NCBI GenBank assembly: GCA_013396915.1
Contig: VWZL01001970.1
Location: 279,070-343,069 of the forward strand
Direction: 5' to 3'
Length of the DNA stretch: 64,000 bases
DNA from: Stercorarius parasiticus
Lineage: Eukaryota; Chordata; Aves; Charadriiformes; Stercorariidae
The notes beneath the pieces were generated by a model. It worked only from the letters and a program-made list of their open reading frames with translations, was not told the DNA's origin and ran no database searches. Of this stretch, positions 62,436-64,000 are shown in pieces; positions within the stretch are counted from its first letter, which is position 1; each line of letters starts with the position of its first letter. A program made the translations under genes and the position numbers.

Positions 62436-62676
62436 TTAATTATTTTTTTCCTCTTTCTGTTCAACACTGCCCACAGGATCATTTTTACAGCCATCATTCA
62501 GCTGCTCTTTTATAAGGGAAACTGAAGTATGTTTTATTTCCAGAACCTGAAATCCAGGTTTTGCGAATCCTACCTCAGAAGTGCTCAAGGCAGAGTTCCC
62601 AAAACACTTTGTGGGCAGCATGTGTTGCGTGAAAAGGGGCAAAGCGGTTTTGACAGAAGATAAACCCCTTTGCGTT
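62436..62676 (-). pseudogene. Possible frame-shifted region downstream of ERV integrase
   Basis: The integrase frame ends at 62677. An overlapping - strand frame of 85 codons (62436-62693) continues in another phase. Its sequence is not a part of retroviral pol that I can identify, so it may be worn pol C terminus, sequence between pol and env, or host DNA. The 3' boundary of the provirus is therefore uncertain, and no LTR is seen on this side. Confidence 0.25.
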
Positions 62677-63198
62677 CTAACACTCCTCACCAAGGTAAAA
62701 TCTTCCTAGGTATTTTCCCAGTTCATTGGGAACTTTTGGAGTGATGATATTGGCAGATACACAGAAAGCATTCACTTTAGGACAGCCATCTCCACTCCAT
62801 CTGTTATTTAATTGATAGATGGCATCATCCAATCGCAAATGCCAACCAGGTTCATGAGGTTTTGCAAAATGCTTAACCAATCCATTGGTGCGTTCAACAA
62901 TGCCATTAGCCTGAGGATAATAGGGAGTATGAAATACCCATCGAATCCCTTCTTCTTTGGCCCAATCTTGTACCACCGTAGTGGTAAAGTGTGAACTGTT
63001 ACCACTTTGGATTTCCTCAGGAAGGGGAAGTGTGCTGAACCACCCTTTTAGGCCTTTCACTGTGTTGTCCCCAGTAGCTGATTTGAAGCTGGTGGCCATC
63101 GTGAGGCCAGAGATAATCTCCACTCCGACTAGGACATATCTTTTCTCACCTGATGTTCTCAAGGGCCCAATGTAATCAATTTGCCATGAATGCCACAA
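62677..63198 (-). pseudogene. ERV integrase catalytic core, defective
   Basis: The integrase core inserts retroviral DNA through a D,D-35-E triad. Counting from the internal Met, the first Asp is residue 8 (WQIDYIGP), the Glu is residue 102 (NGIVERTNG), and the spacing of 35 residues from position 66 to that Glu is intact. At position 66, where the family has the second catalytic Asp, this copy has Gly (EIQSGNSSHF). That loss should abolish strand transfer. The Met is not the real start, because the frame continues from the zinc finger upstream. The frame ends with FYLGEEC and a stop. The C-terminal DNA-binding domain is not recognised. Confidence 0.87.
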
Positions 63199-63468
63199 TG
63201 TTTTCTTGTCCCGAATGTGTAAGGGAGGCGCCTTACTCAGATGATCTTTATTGAGTCGTAGGCAACATTGTGAACAAGCAGTTACTACTTGTTCGCACAG
63301 CTTAGCTGATAGAGGCCACCCCTGGGCTAGACCTTCCTGATATAGGTCAGCACAGCCTGTGTGGCCACGCTTGACATGTAACCATTCGGGTAAGCGTTCC
63401 CATTCCTGATCACCATCTAGTATATCAATTTGCTGCAGCCGCGTGAGGCTATCTACCTGTTGGTTGAA
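63199..63468 (-). pseudogene. ERV integrase N-terminal zinc-binding domain
   Basis: Between the TAG at 63469 and the core the frame is open and shows an HHCC zinc motif: His-x4-His (LHVKRGH), then 28 residues, then Cys-x2-Cys (ACSQC). This is the usual layout of the retroviral integrase N-terminal domain, and all four ligands are present. The segment starts with the last residues of RNase H, including an Asp codon at 63451-63453 in VDSL, the position of the fourth RNase H catalytic Asp. It has no Met near its beginning. Confidence 0.85.
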
Positions 63469-63912
63469 CTAAGCAGTGATCGAGTTCGAATGATCATGGC
63501 CTTTTACCCAACCAACGTGCAATGCTCTCTGTCCTCCTATTTCTAACAGTTGCTTCCAACTATCCGTCTCCCAAATTGGGACTCTGTTCACCTGCCAATC
63601 ATTGGCTGCCCAGTGACCTATCCATTCAGTGGCTCCTTTAAAAACAGCATATGAGTCAGTGTAAATGTAAGTAGCCCCATGTTGTGCAGCTAGTAGGACA
63701 GCTCTGAGTTCCCCTACTTGTGCACTACCTTCCCCTGTTTCAATTGCTCTTTCTCCCGTTGCTACTTCTAGTGCTACAGCCTTGTATTTCCACTTATTGT
63801 TCTCATGGTGAGATGACGCATCAGTAAACCACACTCCTGTAAGATCACTGCCTTCCTTCAGAGGAGGTGCTTCTTGCATGGGAGACAGTCTGTTTGGTGG
63901 GGACTGGAACAA
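63469..63912 (-). pseudogene. ERV RNase H domain, cut by a stop codon
   Basis: RNase H removes the RNA strand of the RNA-DNA hybrid during reverse transcription. Visible catalytic positions are Asp in WFTDASSHH, Glu in VGELRAV and Asp in YTDSYAVFK. The loop WVKGHDHSNS follows near the end. The frame is stopped by TAG at 63469-63471, just before the fourth catalytic Asp (VDSL, 63451-63453), so a terminated product would lack it. The frame opens with MFQSPPNRLSP, which is inside pol and is not a natural start. Confidence 0.87.
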
Positions 63913-63930
63913 CAGGGCACCATCTATATC

Positions 63931-63993
63931 CTTGGATACTTTAGATATAGATATAGTTATAGATATAGATAGATATAGAGCTTGGATACTTTA
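63931..63993. repeat. GATATA microsatellite inside a 13-bp direct repeat
   Basis: CTTGGATACTTTA occurs at 63931-63943 and again at 63981-63993. Between them lie degenerate GATATA/TAGATA units (63943-63980). It falls where pol sequence between RT and RNase H would be expected, so the repeat has disrupted the old frame. Confidence 0.85.
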
Positions 63994-64000
63994 ACACTAC

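Larger units (their letters stand above)
62677..63930 (-). mobile_element. Endogenous retrovirus pol fragment, class III (ERVL-like)
   Basis: Transcribed leftward, the segment encodes RNase H, then the integrase zinc-binding domain, then the integrase core, in normal pol order. Apart from one TAG at 63469-63471 the frame stays open from 63912 to 62677. Integrase wording such as WQIDYIGPL and NGIVERTNG suggests an ERVL-type (spumavirus-related) lineage; this is recall, not a search. Reverse transcriptase would lie beyond the right edge of the window. No LTR, gag or env is visible within it. A defective genomic relic. Confidence 0.88.

Noticed and set aside
1..64000. CRISPR arrays, operons, tRNA or rRNA genes
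   Set aside because: The sequence is vertebrate nuclear DNA; no regularly spaced repeats or cloverleaf-type genes were seen.

Overview
The window is vertebrate nuclear DNA and almost certainly avian. It carries many CR1 retrotransposon fragments (nine elements recognised, several ending in the ATTCTATG-type 3' tail typical of bird CR1). It also has a solo LTR of a family common in neoavian birds and a degraded class III (ERVL-like) endogenous retrovirus pol region. The background is AT-rich and CpG-poor with short A/C-rich tracts. I see no bacterial or organellar gene organisation, no recognisable host protein-coding exon, and no tRNA, rRNA or CRISPR array.

Layout: 1-6.48 kb is unique AT-rich DNA. 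A 5'-truncated CR1 lies at 6.49-7.11 kb. At 12.3-13.2 kb a CR1 3' end is split by a solo LTR with a near-perfect 5-bp target duplication. At 14.3-16.1 kb a forward CR1 is split by a longer reverse-strand CR1 that still shows reverse-transcriptase motifs. Further CR1 pieces lie at 26.06-26.71 (-), 33.55-33.72 (+), 44.23-44.84 (-), 46.62-47.52 (+) and 53.23-53.59 kb (+). A compact CpG island (38.46-39.06 kb, about 48 CpG by hand count) is the only promoter-like segment. It has a TATA-like box at its left edge on the + strand, a strong splice-donor match just outside it on the - strand, and a G-quadruplex motif inside. The right end (about 62.4-64.0 kb) is the reverse-strand ERVL-like pol remnant: RNase H, integrase zinc finger and integrase core, with one in-frame stop and a replaced catalytic residue.

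There is no set of genes acting together. The coding signals all belong to dead retroelements: CR1 reverse transcriptase and C-terminal fragments, and retroviral RNase H and integrase. The most plausible host function is regulatory: the CpG island as first exon or promoter of a transcript whose other exons lie outside or were not recognised, surrounded by unique DNA that may include conserved non-coding elements. I found no convincing new biological system. The best leads are the island, a 15-bp perfect-stem hairpin at 34.76 kb, a 14-bp-stem hairpin at 42.76 kb, the two nested insertions and the partly open ERV pol frame.
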